From UBA1858 sp964636225 (GTDB taxonomy: Bacteria; Pseudomonadota; Gammaproteobacteria; UBA4575), in the NCBI GenBank assembly GCA_964636225.1, contig CAZWQM010000012.1, positions 1-44,486 of the forward strand: 44,486 nt of DNA, given 5' to 3'. The first letter of the stretch is position 1. Each line of letters begins with the position of its first letter. A program made the position numbers and the translations under genes. Of the stretch, positions 35,751 to 43,525 are shown one piece after another. A model generated the notes under the pieces. The model ran no database searches. It worked only from the letters and a program-made list of their open reading frames with translations, and was not told the DNA's origin.

Positions 35751-37535
35751 GTGCCTGCAACGTATACATTTGAATATATAGTTAAGCTGGCGCTTCAGCA
35801 TCGGCGTACGCTTATAGCGGCCAATATCATTGCCATATTTGCCGTATTGGCGAGTGTGCCAATTCCATTATTAATTCCTCTGTTGGTTGACGAGGTTTTA
35901 CTCGACAAACCAGGCAAAGTTGTTGGGATATTCAACTGGATCTCGTCGACATCAGAACACGGTCCAGTTTTTTATATTGTGGGTATTTTGTTGCTGACTG
36001 TATTATTGCGCTTGGTATCGGTGTTGCTCAACCTGTGGCAAACCAAAAAATTTGTCGGTGTATCCAAAGATATAACGTATAAAATTCGTTCTCAGTTGCT
36101 TACTCGATTGCAATCCATTGCCATGTCGGAATATGAAAGCGTTGGCAGTGGAACTGTTTCCTCTTTATTTGTGACAGACCTGAATACGGTCGACAGTTTT
36201 GCTGGGGAAATCATCAGTAAAGTCATTGTCTCCATACTGACTATTATTGGTGTTGCAACCATTCTGCTCTGGCTGCACTGGCAATTAGCCCTATTCATAT
36301 TGCTTATGAATCCTGTGGTGATTTATTTCACTATGGTGATGGGCAAGCGAGTAAAAAATTTAAAGAAAAATGAAAACAAGGCGTTTGAGGTGTTTCAACA
36401 GGCACTGGCAGAAACTCTGGACGGTATTCAACAGATCCGAGCCAGTAACCGTGAGAAATTCTACCTGTCGCGAGTGGATAAGCTGGCAGCCAAAGTACGC
36501 GACTATTCCACTGCGTATTCATGGAAAAGCGATGCGGCCAATCGACTGTCGATGGTGATTTTTCTGATTGGCTTTGATGTGTTCCGCGCAGTTGGCATGT
36601 TGATGGTGTTGTTTGCTGATTTATCTATTGGTGAAATGATCGCAGTATTTGGTTATCTGTGGTTCATGATGGGGCCAGTACAGGACGTGCTTAATATTCA
36701 ATATGCTTATTACAGTGCCAAAGCTGCATTGGGCCGAATTAATGAACTAATGTACTTACCGAATGAGCCGGTCTACAAGCATGAAAAAAACCCGTTTGTT
36801 GGTCAGAAAGGAGTGCGGGTAGATATAGAAGGCATTCGTTTTGCTTATGGTGATGGCCCTTATGTACTTAAAGGGGTTAACTTGTCAATTGCTGCGGGTG
36901 AAAAAGTGGCTCTGGTGGGTGCCAGTGGTGGAGGCAAGTCAACACTGGTTCAAGTCTTATTGGGTTTATATCCTCCCTTGTTTGGGGACATCAAATTTAA
37001 CGGTGTTTCTACACAGAAAATAGGAATGGAAGTAGTGCGCGAGCACGTCGCCTGTGTATTGCAGCATCCGGCATTGTTTAATGATTCGTTACGCATGAAT
37101 TTAACTTTGGGTCGGGATGTGAGTGATGAAAGGCTGTGGGAAGTTCTGGAAATCGCACAAATTAAAGACGTTGTGGCCGAGATGCCGCGGGGTCTGAATA
37201 GCTTGCTAGGCATGAATGGTATACGACTCTCAGGTGGACAGCGTCAGCGTATTGCCATTGCACGTATGATCTTGGCTAATCCAAACGTAGTGATACTGGA
37301 TGAAGCGACTTCGGCGCTGGATGCAGAAACTGAAGCACACGTACATCAGGCACTGAATGAATTTTTGTGTGACAGAACAACCATTATTGTGGCCCATCGC
37401 TTAAGTGCTGTGAAGCAGGCCGACAGGGTGTTCGTGTTTGATGATGGTAAAATTTCGGAACAGGGCCGTCACGAAGAATTAATCGACTCTAATGGTTTGT
37501 ACAGCAAGCTGTATGGTCGCCAGCAATCAGGCTAG
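35751..37535 (+). CDS. ABC exporter, fused membrane and ATPase domains
   Basis: The 594-residue half-transporter starts with GTG. Six membrane helices lie in about residues 1-320, and the nucleotide-binding domain begins near 350. Walker A is GASGGGKST, the signature is LSGGQRQRIAIARMIL, Walker B is VVILDEATSALD and the switch is VAHRL. It should act as a homodimer exporting a lipid, peptide or thiol-type substrate; the class includes MsbA and CydDC relatives, and sequence alone does not choose. A thioredoxin upstream makes a redox-linked substrate thinkable but unproven. The stop is UAG. Confidence 0.92.
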   Translation: MPATYTFEYIVKLALQHRRTLIAANIIAIFAVLASVPIPLLIPLLVDEVLLDKPGKVVGIFNWISSTSEHGPVFYIVGILLLTVLLRLVSVLLNLWQTKKFVGVSKDITYKIRSQLLTRLQSIAMSEYESVGSGTVSSLFVTDLNTVDSFAGEIISKVIVSILTIIGVATILLWLHWQLALFILLMNPVVIYFTMVMGKRVKNLKKNENKAFEVFQQALAETLDGIQQIRASNREKFYLSRVDKLAAKVRDYSTAYSWKSDAANRLSMVIFLIGFDVFRAVGMLMVLFADLSIGEMIAVFGYLWFMMGPVQDVLNIQYAYYSAKAALGRINELMYLPNEPVYKHEKNPFVGQKGVRVDIEGIRFAYGDGPYVLKGVNLSIAAGEKVALVGASGGGKSTLVQVLLGLYPPLFGDIKFNGVSTQKIGMEVVREHVACVLQHPALFNDSLRMNLTLGRDVSDERLWEVLEIAQIKDVVAEMPRGLNSLLGMNGIRLSGGQRQRIAIARMILANPNVVILDEATSALDAETEAHVHQALNEFLCDRTTIIVAHRLSAVKQADRVFVFDDGKISEQGRHEELIDSNGLYSKLYGRQQSG

Positions 37536-37575
37536 TTCTGTCGGATGGACGATACGATTTACCACGCTTGCCGTA

Positions 37576-37581
37576 TATAAT
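37576..37581 (+). promoter_or_regulatory. Candidate -10 element upstream of the DyP-type peroxidase
   Basis: A perfect TATAAT lies 32 bases before the peroxidase ATG. No good -35 is visible at 16-18 bases upstream, where the sequence reads around TACGAT. It could give the peroxidase its own transcript apart from the ABC gene, but support is limited to the -10. Confidence 0.35.
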
Positions 37582-37612
37582 ATTCCCACCTGTTTCCTAA
37601 TGAGTTTTATTT

Positions 37613-38533
37613 ATGCACGCTGGCCAACCTGCAATCTTTCTGGATATTCCATCGCGATCACGCTACTTAACATTTGAAATCGATAAGCCACTGGAATTAA
37701 AAAATGCATTGTCTGCACTGTCACATATGGTGGATGGTGTCAGTGTGGTTATGGGGATTGGTCTTAAAGTTGTGACAACTATGCACAAAGAAGTGCCGGG
37801 ATTATGTTTATTCCCAAATCTGGATCAGGCTCCTGTTCCTTTATCCGCTTCGCCAGGTGATTTGTAGTTCTGGTTGAGGGGAGACGATATAGGAGAATTA
37901 TTGCATCGAGGACGCGCCATTGAAGTGATAGCACGTCCGGCATTCAAGTTAACTCACGTTGTGGATGGTTTTAAATACGGTGACGGTCTGGATCTCACAG
38001 GATATGAAGACGGCACTGAGAACCCGAAAGGCTTAGAGGCTGTGCAAGCTGCATTGATGACTGGAGAAAGCTCGAAAATGGATGGGTCCAGCTTTGTAGC
38101 TGTACAACAATGGAGACATGATTTAAATCATTTCGAGGAGCTCTCCGCGGGCGAACAAGACAATGTATTTGGAAGAAGCAAGAAAACCAATGAAGAAATT
38201 GCAGACGCGCCCAAGAGTGCGCATGTCAAACGGGTTGAACAGGATGATTTTGACCCGCCAGCATATATTGTGAGGCGTTCTTCGCCCTGGATAGAAAATC
38301 AGGAATCCGGTTTGATGTTTGTTTCATTTGGCAACTCGTTTGATGCCTACCATACGTTGTTGAGAAGGATGATGGGTTTGATAGACGGCACAACCGATGC
38401 GCTATTTACTTTTTCCACGCCTTTAACCAATAATTTTTATTGGTGTCCGCCTCTGGGAAAGGATGGTCTGGAGCTGTCTCAGTTTGAGTTAGTAACACAT
38501 TTACTATTTGGTTATAGATCGTACATGAGATAA
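37613..38533 (+). pseudogene. DyP-type (YfeX-like) heme peroxidase, interrupted by an in-frame UAG
   Basis: DyP-type peroxidases use heme and H2O2 to oxidise dyes, lignin-like compounds or porphyrins. The frame has 306 codons, with UAG at 37865-37867 (codon 85) as the only interruption. Before it is the N-terminal ferredoxin-like part. After it the frame continues FWLRGDDIGELLHR, then the family motif GYEDGTENP with the catalytic Asp133, the likely proximal heme ligand His204 (SAHVKRV) and the distal Arg221 (IVRRSSPW). In relatives as I recall them, the residue at the stop is often aromatic or hydrophobic, so TGG to TAG is plausible. No strong internal start follows, so this reads as a recent nonsense mutation or an error. 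Confidence 0.88.
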
Positions 38534-38550
38534 AGCTTGCATAAATAAAT

Positions 38551-38569
38551 GAGAATGATTATCATTTAC
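38551..38569 (+). promoter_or_regulatory. Fur box
   Basis: GAGAATGATTATCATTTAC agrees with the 19-base Fur consensus at 15 positions and contains a perfect AATGAT-T-ATCATT palindrome. It lies 39 bases before the hemP start and 17 after the peroxidase stop, so iron-dependent repression of hemP by Fur is the direct reading. Confidence 0.88.
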
Positions 38570-38607
38570 TAAAATGATAGTAGTCTTTAATCTCAGGAGC
38601 GCTAATT

Positions 38608-38773
38608 ATGTCTAATAATCTTTCTATCAGAAATAACTCACAAAAATACATCCGGCCCTGTTTTGTCTTTAAACAGCCTGTTAAAAGGCAAACGTTACAC
38701 GTGGATTTCTCATGCGGGTGAAACTTATTTATTGCAACTGACCAAATCCAATAAGTTGCTGTTAACCAAGTGA
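38608..38773 (+). pseudogene. hemP: Hemin uptake protein HemP/HmuP, frameshifted
   Basis: HemP/HmuP is a small protein linked to heme uptake and, in some bacteria, activation of the heme receptor gene. From ATG 38608, with an AGGAG ribosome binding site, the frame reads 12 plausible residues. The family's conserved part lies one base out of frame: SLLKGKRYTWISHAGETYLL, followed shortly by LTKSNKLLLTK and UGA at 38771-38773. Deleting one A from the A5 run at 38642-38646 joins the two into a 54-residue protein of normal size. The downstream frame has no start codon of its own. The Fur box upstream fits the family. No heme receptor gene follows, which is unusual. Confidence 0.8.
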
Positions 38774-38819
38774 GTACTAATTATTCAGCAAGTTTTAAGC
38801 AACAGGCCAAACCCTCTCA

Positions 38820-38846
38820 TTAAGTAGCTCTGACTCCGCTACTTAA
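38820..38846 (+). terminator. Hairpin downstream of hemP
   Basis: TTAAGTAGC and GCTACTTAA form a perfect 9-bp stem with a nine-base loop, 46 bases after the hemP stop. No T-run follows, so factor-independent termination is uncertain. Confidence 0.4.
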
Positions 38847-38872
38847 ACTGAGGTACTCCAGCCAGGACCTGT

Positions 38873-38896
38873 CACTTTTTATGATTTCAAAAAGTG
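38873..38896. terminator. Possible bidirectional terminator between hemP and hemL
   Basis: CACTTTTT (38873-38880) and AAAAAGTG (38889-38896) pair perfectly around an eight-base loop. The symmetric A and T arms could serve transcripts arriving from either side of this convergent junction. Confidence 0.4.
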
Positions 38897-39010
38897 AGTG
38901 ACCTCCTCAGCAATGACTGCAAAGGTCGTTAGCCAGAGTATTTTATTCAAGTTATATACCAATTCCGCCTGGAAACGGAATAGAAATATGGTTTTATGTA
39001 AATTTGCGAT

Positions 39011-40291
39011 TTACAGGGATTTAAATGCCTCCGTGGCCTTATTCAAAGTCAGATTAATATCATCAATAGTATGTGCGGCTGAAACAAAAGCGGCTTCGTA
39101 CGCTGAGGGTGCCATATAAACACCATGATCCAGCATGGTCTGGAAGAACTGATTAAAATGATCCAGATTGCAATTGGATACCTGTTCAAATGTGCTGACT
39201 TTTTTCTCCTTGGTAAAGAAAAAGCCAAACATTCCGCCTGCGCAATTTACACTGAGAGGAATGCCACACTGGTCGGCTCGCATCACCAGTCCCTGGGCCA
39301 ATTGTTTGGTTTTCTTGCTTAGCTCTTCATAAAAATTATTCTCACGAATCAGGTTGAGCGTGACAATACCCGCAGTCATGGCGATAGGGTTACCCGATAA
39401 AGTCCCCGCCTGGTAGACAGGGCCATTAGGAGCCAGATGATCCATGATTTTCCTCGCACCACCAAATGCACCCACCGGCATGCCTCCACCAATCACTTTT
39501 CCCAGTGTCGTTAAGTCCGGTCTGACATTATACAGTTCCTGTGCGCCCCCCAGTGCGACACGAAATCCGGTCATAACTTCATCAAAAATCAGTAAGCTTT
39601 CATAGCGATGAGTGATGCTGCGTAAACCTTGCAGGAATCCGTCTACCGGTAGCACGCAATTCATATTACCAGCAACCGGTTCGACGATAATGCACGCAAT
39701 CTGATCGCCACACTCGTTAAATAATTTTTCTACCGCTTCCAAATCGTTATACGCAACAGTCAGAGTATGCGCCGCAAAATCTGCCGGGACACCGGGCGAG
39801 CTAGGCGTGCCAAAGGTTAACGCTCCGGAACCGGCTTTCACTAACAGTGAGTCTGCATGGCCATGGTAACAGCCTTCAAACTTAACAATCTTGTCGCGTC
39901 CTGTGTAGCCGCGTGCCAGACGAATTGCACTCATGGTGGCTTCTGTGCCTGAACTAACCATGCGTACCTGTTCTATTGACGGAACCAGTTCACAGACCAA
40001 CTTGGCCATTTCTGTTTCCAGAATGGTGGGTGCGCCAAAGCTCAATCCATCTACAATGGCTTCCAGTACGGCTTTAATGACAGTCGGATGGGCATGACCC
40101 AAAATCATCGGCCCCCATGAGCCAACATAATCGATGTATTGTTTATCATTGGTGTCATAAACATAAGCACCGGAGGCACGGTTAATATAAACAGGATTGC
40201 CACCGACTGCTTTAAATGCGCGCACCGGAGAATTAACACCTCCGGGAATATATTTCTGAGCTTCTTCAAACAGTGACTGCATTGATTCCAT
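39011..40291 (-). CDS. hemL: Glutamate-1-semialdehyde 2,1-aminomutase HemL
   Basis: HemL converts glutamate-1-semialdehyde to 5-aminolevulinate, the first committed tetrapyrrole precursor in the C5 pathway. The 426-residue product has EEAQKYIPGGVNSPVRAF near the start and GSWGPMILGHAHP near residue 54. MVSSGTEATMSAIRLARG binds PLP phosphate, and the Schiff-base lysine is in TTLGKVIGGGMPVGAFGG near residue 265. Length matches E. coli HemL (426). It is on the same strand as thiE and thiD, 45 bases after thiE, a common grouping in gammaproteobacteria. Confidence 0.98.
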   Translation of the reverse strand: MESMQSLFEEAQKYIPGGVNSPVRAFKAVGGNPVYINRASGAYVYDTNDKQYIDYVGSWGPMILGHAHPTVIKAVLEAIVDGLSFGAPTILETEMAKLVCELVPSIEQVRMVSSGTEATMSAIRLARGYTGRDKIVKFEGCYHGHADSLLVKAGSGALTFGTPSSPGVPADFAAHTLTVAYNDLEAVEKLFNECGDQIACIIVEPVAGNMNCVLPVDGFLQGLRSITHRYESLLIFDEVMTGFRVALGGAQELYNVRPDLTTLGKVIGGGMPVGAFGGARKIMDHLAPNGPVYQAGTLSGNPIAMTAGIVTLNLIRENNFYEELSKKTKQLAQGLVMRADQCGIPLSVNCAGGMFGFFFTKEKKVSTFEQVSNCNLDHFNQFFQTMLDHGVYMAPSAYEAAFVSAAHTIDDINLTLNKATEAFKSL

Positions 40292-40336
40292 GTTTAATAT
40301 CCTTGATTCAGAATGATGAGATAGTTGTGAGTCAAA

Positions 40337-40972
40337 TCAATTTCGCATTATAACCTGATGATTTAGTTTGTACGCAGCGATCTCTGGATTCTTTGCATTA
40401 AATACCGAATCTGTGACCGCAATTAGATTTGCGCCTGCGCGTAATACATGGCGGCTATTATTTGACGTAATTCCTCCAATTGCGCACACAGGAATTCTCA
40501 GCAAAGCATGTGCCCGGGAAATAACCGAAAGTGGGCAGAGTGGTGCATGTATTTTTGTTTTTGAAGGAAATACACTACCAAAAGCGACATAGTCTGCACC
40601 TGACTTTTGTGCATTAAAGGCACTATATAAATTTCGATAACAAGACACACCGATAAAAAAATTTCCCCCCAAATATTCGCGTGCAGCACATATTGATGTG
40701 TCATGTTGTCCAATGTGTACGCCGTCTGCATTAATTTTTTTCGCCAGTTCCAGACGATCATTCACTATATATCTCACCGCATAATCTGAGCAGATCTGTT
40801 TAATTTCTAGCGCCACAGGTAGCAGCTCGGAATCGCCTAGCGATTTTTCACGCAACTGAATGATATTAGCGCCGCCTAAAATCGCTGATTCTACAATGCC
40901 GGGCCATTGTTGATGGGGGTGTACACGGCTATCTGTAAGCACGTACAAGCCTTGAAGAAAAGTATATTTCAC
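40337..40972 (-). CDS. thiE: Thiamine-phosphate synthase ThiE
   Basis: ThiE joins HMP-pyrophosphate and the thiazole phosphate to make thiamine phosphate. The 211 residues show the TIM-barrel motifs IIQLREK near residue 38, VNDRLELAKKINADGVHIGQHD, FIGVSCY, and the phosphate-binding YVAFGSVFPSKTK near 130, ending in CAIGGI. The GTG start overlaps the UAG stop of thiD by one base, so the two are translationally coupled. No TPP riboswitch is evident upstream of thiD. Confidence 0.95.
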   Translation of the reverse strand: MKYTFLQGLYVLTDSRVHPHQQWPGIVESAILGGANIIQLREKSLGDSELLPVALEIKQICSDYAVRYIVNDRLELAKKINADGVHIGQHDTSICAAREYLGGNFFIGVSCYRNLYSAFNAQKSGADYVAFGSVFPSKTKIHAPLCPLSVISRAHALLRIPVCAIGGITSNNSRHVLRAGANLIAVTDSVFNAKNPEIAAYKLNHQVIMRN

Positions 40973-41793
40973 TAATTATCGCATCCTGAGTCCTGTGCAT
41001 TGATGCGTGTCGGAATCCATTGGCCGCGTCCTATCTGCTCTGCATGTTGTAAGGTACGCCAGGTATATTGCTGTGCTCGATTGACTGCTGTAGGGATATC
41101 GCAACCTAATGCCAGATAGCATGCTAGTGCACTGCTTAATGTGCAGCCGCTACCATGATACGAGTGTGGAAAGCGAGGCCATTTGTATTCTTGCACAACG
41201 CCACTATGAGTCACCAAGGTGTTATGTACATCGACAGATGGGCTGTCAGCGCCCGTTACCAGCACATACTCAATACCCATCTGACATAAACCTCTCGCTT
41301 GAGAAACAAGTGAATCATGGTTGTAGCTTAAATTATTGTTACTTAAGATGTTCAATTCATATGCATTGGGCGTTAATACAGTAATTGCCGGAAGTAAATT
41401 ATTTTTGATGATTGCTACCGTGTCTGTGTTGCAAAATTCATCGCCTTGAGTGGGAGAAAAGACCGGGTCGTATACGACAGGAATATTTGGCAGTTGGGTC
41501 AGAATATGGCTAATAACGATAGCGACTTTTGAGTTCGGTATTACGCCAATTTTGCAGCTGGCAATCGTCATATCTTTCAGCAATTGGTTAACCTGTCGTT
41601 CAATCAGTGTCGGCTCAATGGCGGTAATTGATTCAGCTTGAATCGAGTTCTGCACGGTTAAACAACTGGCAACGGGTAATGCATGTCCACCGCAGTGAGC
41701 AATAGATTCAATGTCAGCTTGTAGCCCTGCGCCGCCGGAAGGATCCAGTCCGCCAATACAAAGTACAGGTGGACGTGAAATTTTTGCTTGCAT
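40972..41793 (-). CDS. thiD: Hydroxymethylpyrimidine/phosphomethylpyrimidine kinase ThiD
   Basis: ThiD phosphorylates HMP and HMP-phosphate to the pyrophosphate used by ThiE. The 273-residue ribokinase-fold product begins with VLCIGGLDPSGGAGLQADI. It has the YDPVFSPTQGDEF segment near residue 110, TPNAYELNIL, and the C-terminal anion-hole motif HGSGCTLSSALACYLALG near 215. It is the first gene of a thiD-thiE-hemL set and is divergent from rubredoxin. Confidence 0.95.
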   Translation of the reverse strand: MQAKISRPPVLCIGGLDPSGGAGLQADIESIAHCGGHALPVASCLTVQNSIQAESITAIEPTLIERQVNQLLKDMTIASCKIGVIPNSKVAIVISHILTQLPNIPVVYDPVFSPTQGDEFCNTDTVAIIKNNLLPAITVLTPNAYELNILSNNNLSYNHDSLVSQARGLCQMGIEYVLVTGADSPSVDVHNTLVTHSGVVQEYKWPRFPHSYHGSGCTLSSALACYLALGCDIPTAVNRAQQYTWRTLQHAEQIGRGQWIPTRINAQDSGCDN

Positions 41794-41875
41794 ATGTATA
41801 CTGGGTCGATATGATTTGCCTAGTTTATCACGCCAGAAAACTAAGGATACTGGTTAACTAAAAGAGGAACAGGAC

Positions 41876-42049
41876 GTGTATAAAAAATATATGTGTGTGA
41901 TTTGCGGCTGGATATACGATGAAGAAAAAGGTGCGCCAGACGATGGAATCGCACCTGGTACAAAGTGGGAAGACATCCCGATGAATTGGCAATGCCCAGA
42001 GTGTGGCGCAATAAAAGACGACTTCGAGATGGTTGAAGTAGATGATTAG
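41876..42049 (+). CDS. Rubredoxin
   Basis: A GTG start with a GAGG ribosome binding site eight bases upstream gives 57 residues, the normal size. Iron is bound by Cys7 and Cys10 (MCVICGW) and Cys40 and Cys43 (QCPECGAIKDDF). The WIYDEEKGAPDDGIAPGTKW core and the acidic tail are typical. Rubredoxins pass single electrons to oxygenases, hydroxylases or peroxide reductases; the partner is not apparent here. The divergent thiD-thiE-hemL neighbourhood is common in gammaproteobacteria. The stop is UAG. Confidence 0.95.
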   Translation: MYKKYMCVICGWIYDEEKGAPDDGIAPGTKWEDIPMNWQCPECGAIKDDFEMVEVDD

Positions 42050-42490
42050 CCTAGCGTTTAATCTATATTAATTCCGCATAATAACATTTAGGAAATTTGA
42101 GCGCATCGTCCATTACTATCTTGTTACCAAATTTCCTGTACAGAGTGTTGAGCAAATTAAGCCTCTCTCCATTGTTCAGCTATGCTTTGTGCTAAATACA
42201 AAAGTGCACGTATAGAAGAATTAAGAATGGATTAATGAGTTAAGACATGAAAGCAAGTTACGTAAAAATAGGCAATTAAACGTCATCCTTGTATGACTGC
42301 CACTCTCGTTTATCCGTCATTCCCGAGATAGCGGGAATCCAGCTAATGTTTGAGTGTACTAAATGAATCCCCGTTGTCACGAGGATGAACAATAGGTGGC
42401 AAGTCGACTCCAGTTTGGCAACAATGGGCGACACGCTAAACGCTAAAACCAATCAATAAAACTTATTTAATTAACTCAGGAATAAATAAC
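42050..42490. other. 441-base spacer with palindromic repeats, no gene seen
   Basis: No credible coding region is present. It holds a 10-bp inverted repeat (AGGAAATTTG 42090-42099 with CAAATTTCCT 42128-42137), a GTCAT/ATGAC hairpin (42282-42297), and the repeat unit annotated separately at 42316-42387. It ends with an A/T-rich leader and a CAGGAA ribosome binding site before the PfkB gene. Confidence 0.7.
42316..42387. repeat. REP/MITE-like palindromic repeat unit
   Basis: CGTCATTCCCG-agatag-CGGGAATCC (core 42319-42338) is the well-known type of dispersed extragenic palindrome found in many gammaproteobacterial genomes. A second, imperfect hairpin, ATCCCCG-ttgtca-CGAGGAT (42367-42386, numbering from the first A of the stem), follows at 29 bases. 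The pair looks like two ends of one small non-autonomous element. Copy number cannot be judged from one window. Confidence 0.6.
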
Positions 42491-43423
42491 ATGACGGCAT
42501 TAATATGTGGATCGTTTGCATACGACAACATTATGGTTTTTCAGGATCAGTTTAAAAATCATATTTTGCCGGATAAGGTTCATATTCTGAATGTTTGTTT
42601 TCTGGTGCCGGATATGCGCCGTGAATTTGGAGGTACCGCAGGAAATATTGCTTATAACCTTCACCTGCTGGGCGGGAATGGTAAGCCCATGGGGACCGCA
42701 GGAGTGGATTTTGGACCCTACGCCGAATGGATGAAAGAAACCGGTGTCAGTCAGGAATACGTAACGCAGATCGAAGGTACTTATACGGCACAGGCATTTA
42801 TTACTACCGATCTGGATGATAACCAAATCACCGCATTTCATCCGGGGGCTATGAATCATGCACATAGCGTGGCGGTGCCAGTGAATGATGGTATTAGTCT
42901 GGGACTTATTTCTCCTGATGGTCGTGATGCTATGATCCAGCATGCAGAACAATTTGCCAGCGCCAATATTCCTTTTATTTTTGATCCGGGACAGGGTCTG
43001 CCCATGTTTGATGGAAATGATCTGAAAACTTTTATTGAGCAGGCAAGTTATGTCACTGTCAATGATTATGAATCTCAACTTATGCAAGAACGGACTGGGT
43101 TGTCTGAAGGTGAAATAGCCGAGCGTGTAATGGCGTTGATTGTAACGCGGGGTGCAGAAGGTTCGAACGTATATTCCGAAGGAAAAAAAATTAGTATTCC
43201 TGTAGTTGCAGCTGATGACGTTAAAGATCCAACAGGCTGCGGTGATGCTTATCGTGCAGGTCTTATTTACGGAATTATGCACGACATGGATTGGGAAACC
43301 ACCTGTCGTATCGCGTCATTAATGGGTTCTATTAAAATCCAGCACCATGGCACACAGAACCACACGTTTTCAATTGATGAATTCAAGCAATCATTTAGGC
43401 AGCACTTTGGTCGTGAATTTTAA
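42491..43423 (+). CDS. PfkB-family carbohydrate/adenosine kinase
   Basis: The 310-residue product belongs to the ribokinase fold. It begins ALICGSFAYDNIMVF, has the glycine-rich GGTAGNIAYNLHLLGG near residue 40, the N-terminal DLDDNQITAFHPGAM block near 110, and the catalytic DPTGCGDAYRAGLIYG near 245 with the Asp base. Proteobacterial members with this HILNVCFLVPDMRREFGG-type opening are usually named adenosine kinase, but activity varies and I leave the symbol empty. A CAGGAA ribosome binding site precedes the ATG. Confidence 0.9.
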   Translation: MTALICGSFAYDNIMVFQDQFKNHILPDKVHILNVCFLVPDMRREFGGTAGNIAYNLHLLGGNGKPMGTAGVDFGPYAEWMKETGVSQEYVTQIEGTYTAQAFITTDLDDNQITAFHPGAMNHAHSVAVPVNDGISLGLISPDGRDAMIQHAEQFASANIPFIFDPGQGLPMFDGNDLKTFIEQASYVTVNDYESQLMQERTGLSEGEIAERVMALIVTRGAEGSNVYSEGKKISIPVVAADDVKDPTGCGDAYRAGLIYGIMHDMDWETTCRIASLMGSIKIQHHGTQNHTFSIDEFKQSFRQHFGREF

Positions 43424-43442
43424 ATAATTATTTATAATTTAG

Positions 43443-43468
43443 CTGACTGGCTTGTTTGAGTCGGTCAG
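43443..43468 (+). terminator. Hairpin downstream of the PfkB kinase
   Basis: CTGACTGGC (43443-43451) pairs with GTCGGTCAG (43460-43468) over nine positions with two G-U pairs and an eight-base loop. There is no T-run, so it may be only a weak or factor-assisted terminator. Confidence 0.35.
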
Positions 43469-43525
43469 GATGCTGGTCAATTGGTTGATATTAAATATTT
43501 AAACAAGTACTTATAACGCGAGACA

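Larger units (their letters stand above)
38774..39010. other. Spacer between convergent hemP and hemL with three inverted repeats
   Basis: This 237-base spacer holds no coding sequence I can support. It has hairpins at 38820-38846, 38873-38896 and 38962-38981 (stems ATTCCG/CGGAAT for the last). The last could end hemL transcription from the other strand. None of the three has a long T-run after a GC-rich stem. Confidence 0.6.

Noticed and set aside
33946..37867. UAG as a reassigned sense codon (pyrrolysine-like or Gln) in this organism
   Set aside because: Many intact genes in the window end in UAG with no conserved extension after it, so general reassignment is not supported. Only gene-specific suppression remains open.
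41794..41875. TPP riboswitch upstream of thiD
   Set aside because: The divergent spacer is only 82 bases and I could not find the conserved TPP-aptamer CUGAGA-type core on the minus strand.
42184..42235. Short open frame starting MLCAKYKSARIEEL in the spacer
   Set aside because: It has only 17 codons, no clear ribosome binding site and no recognisable family; at most it is a gene remnant.
42500..43282. Long minus-strand open frame (260 codons) opposite the PfkB kinase
   Set aside because: Its translation is low-complexity and unlike any family I know, while the plus strand encodes a clearly conserved kinase. It is a by-product of codon usage.
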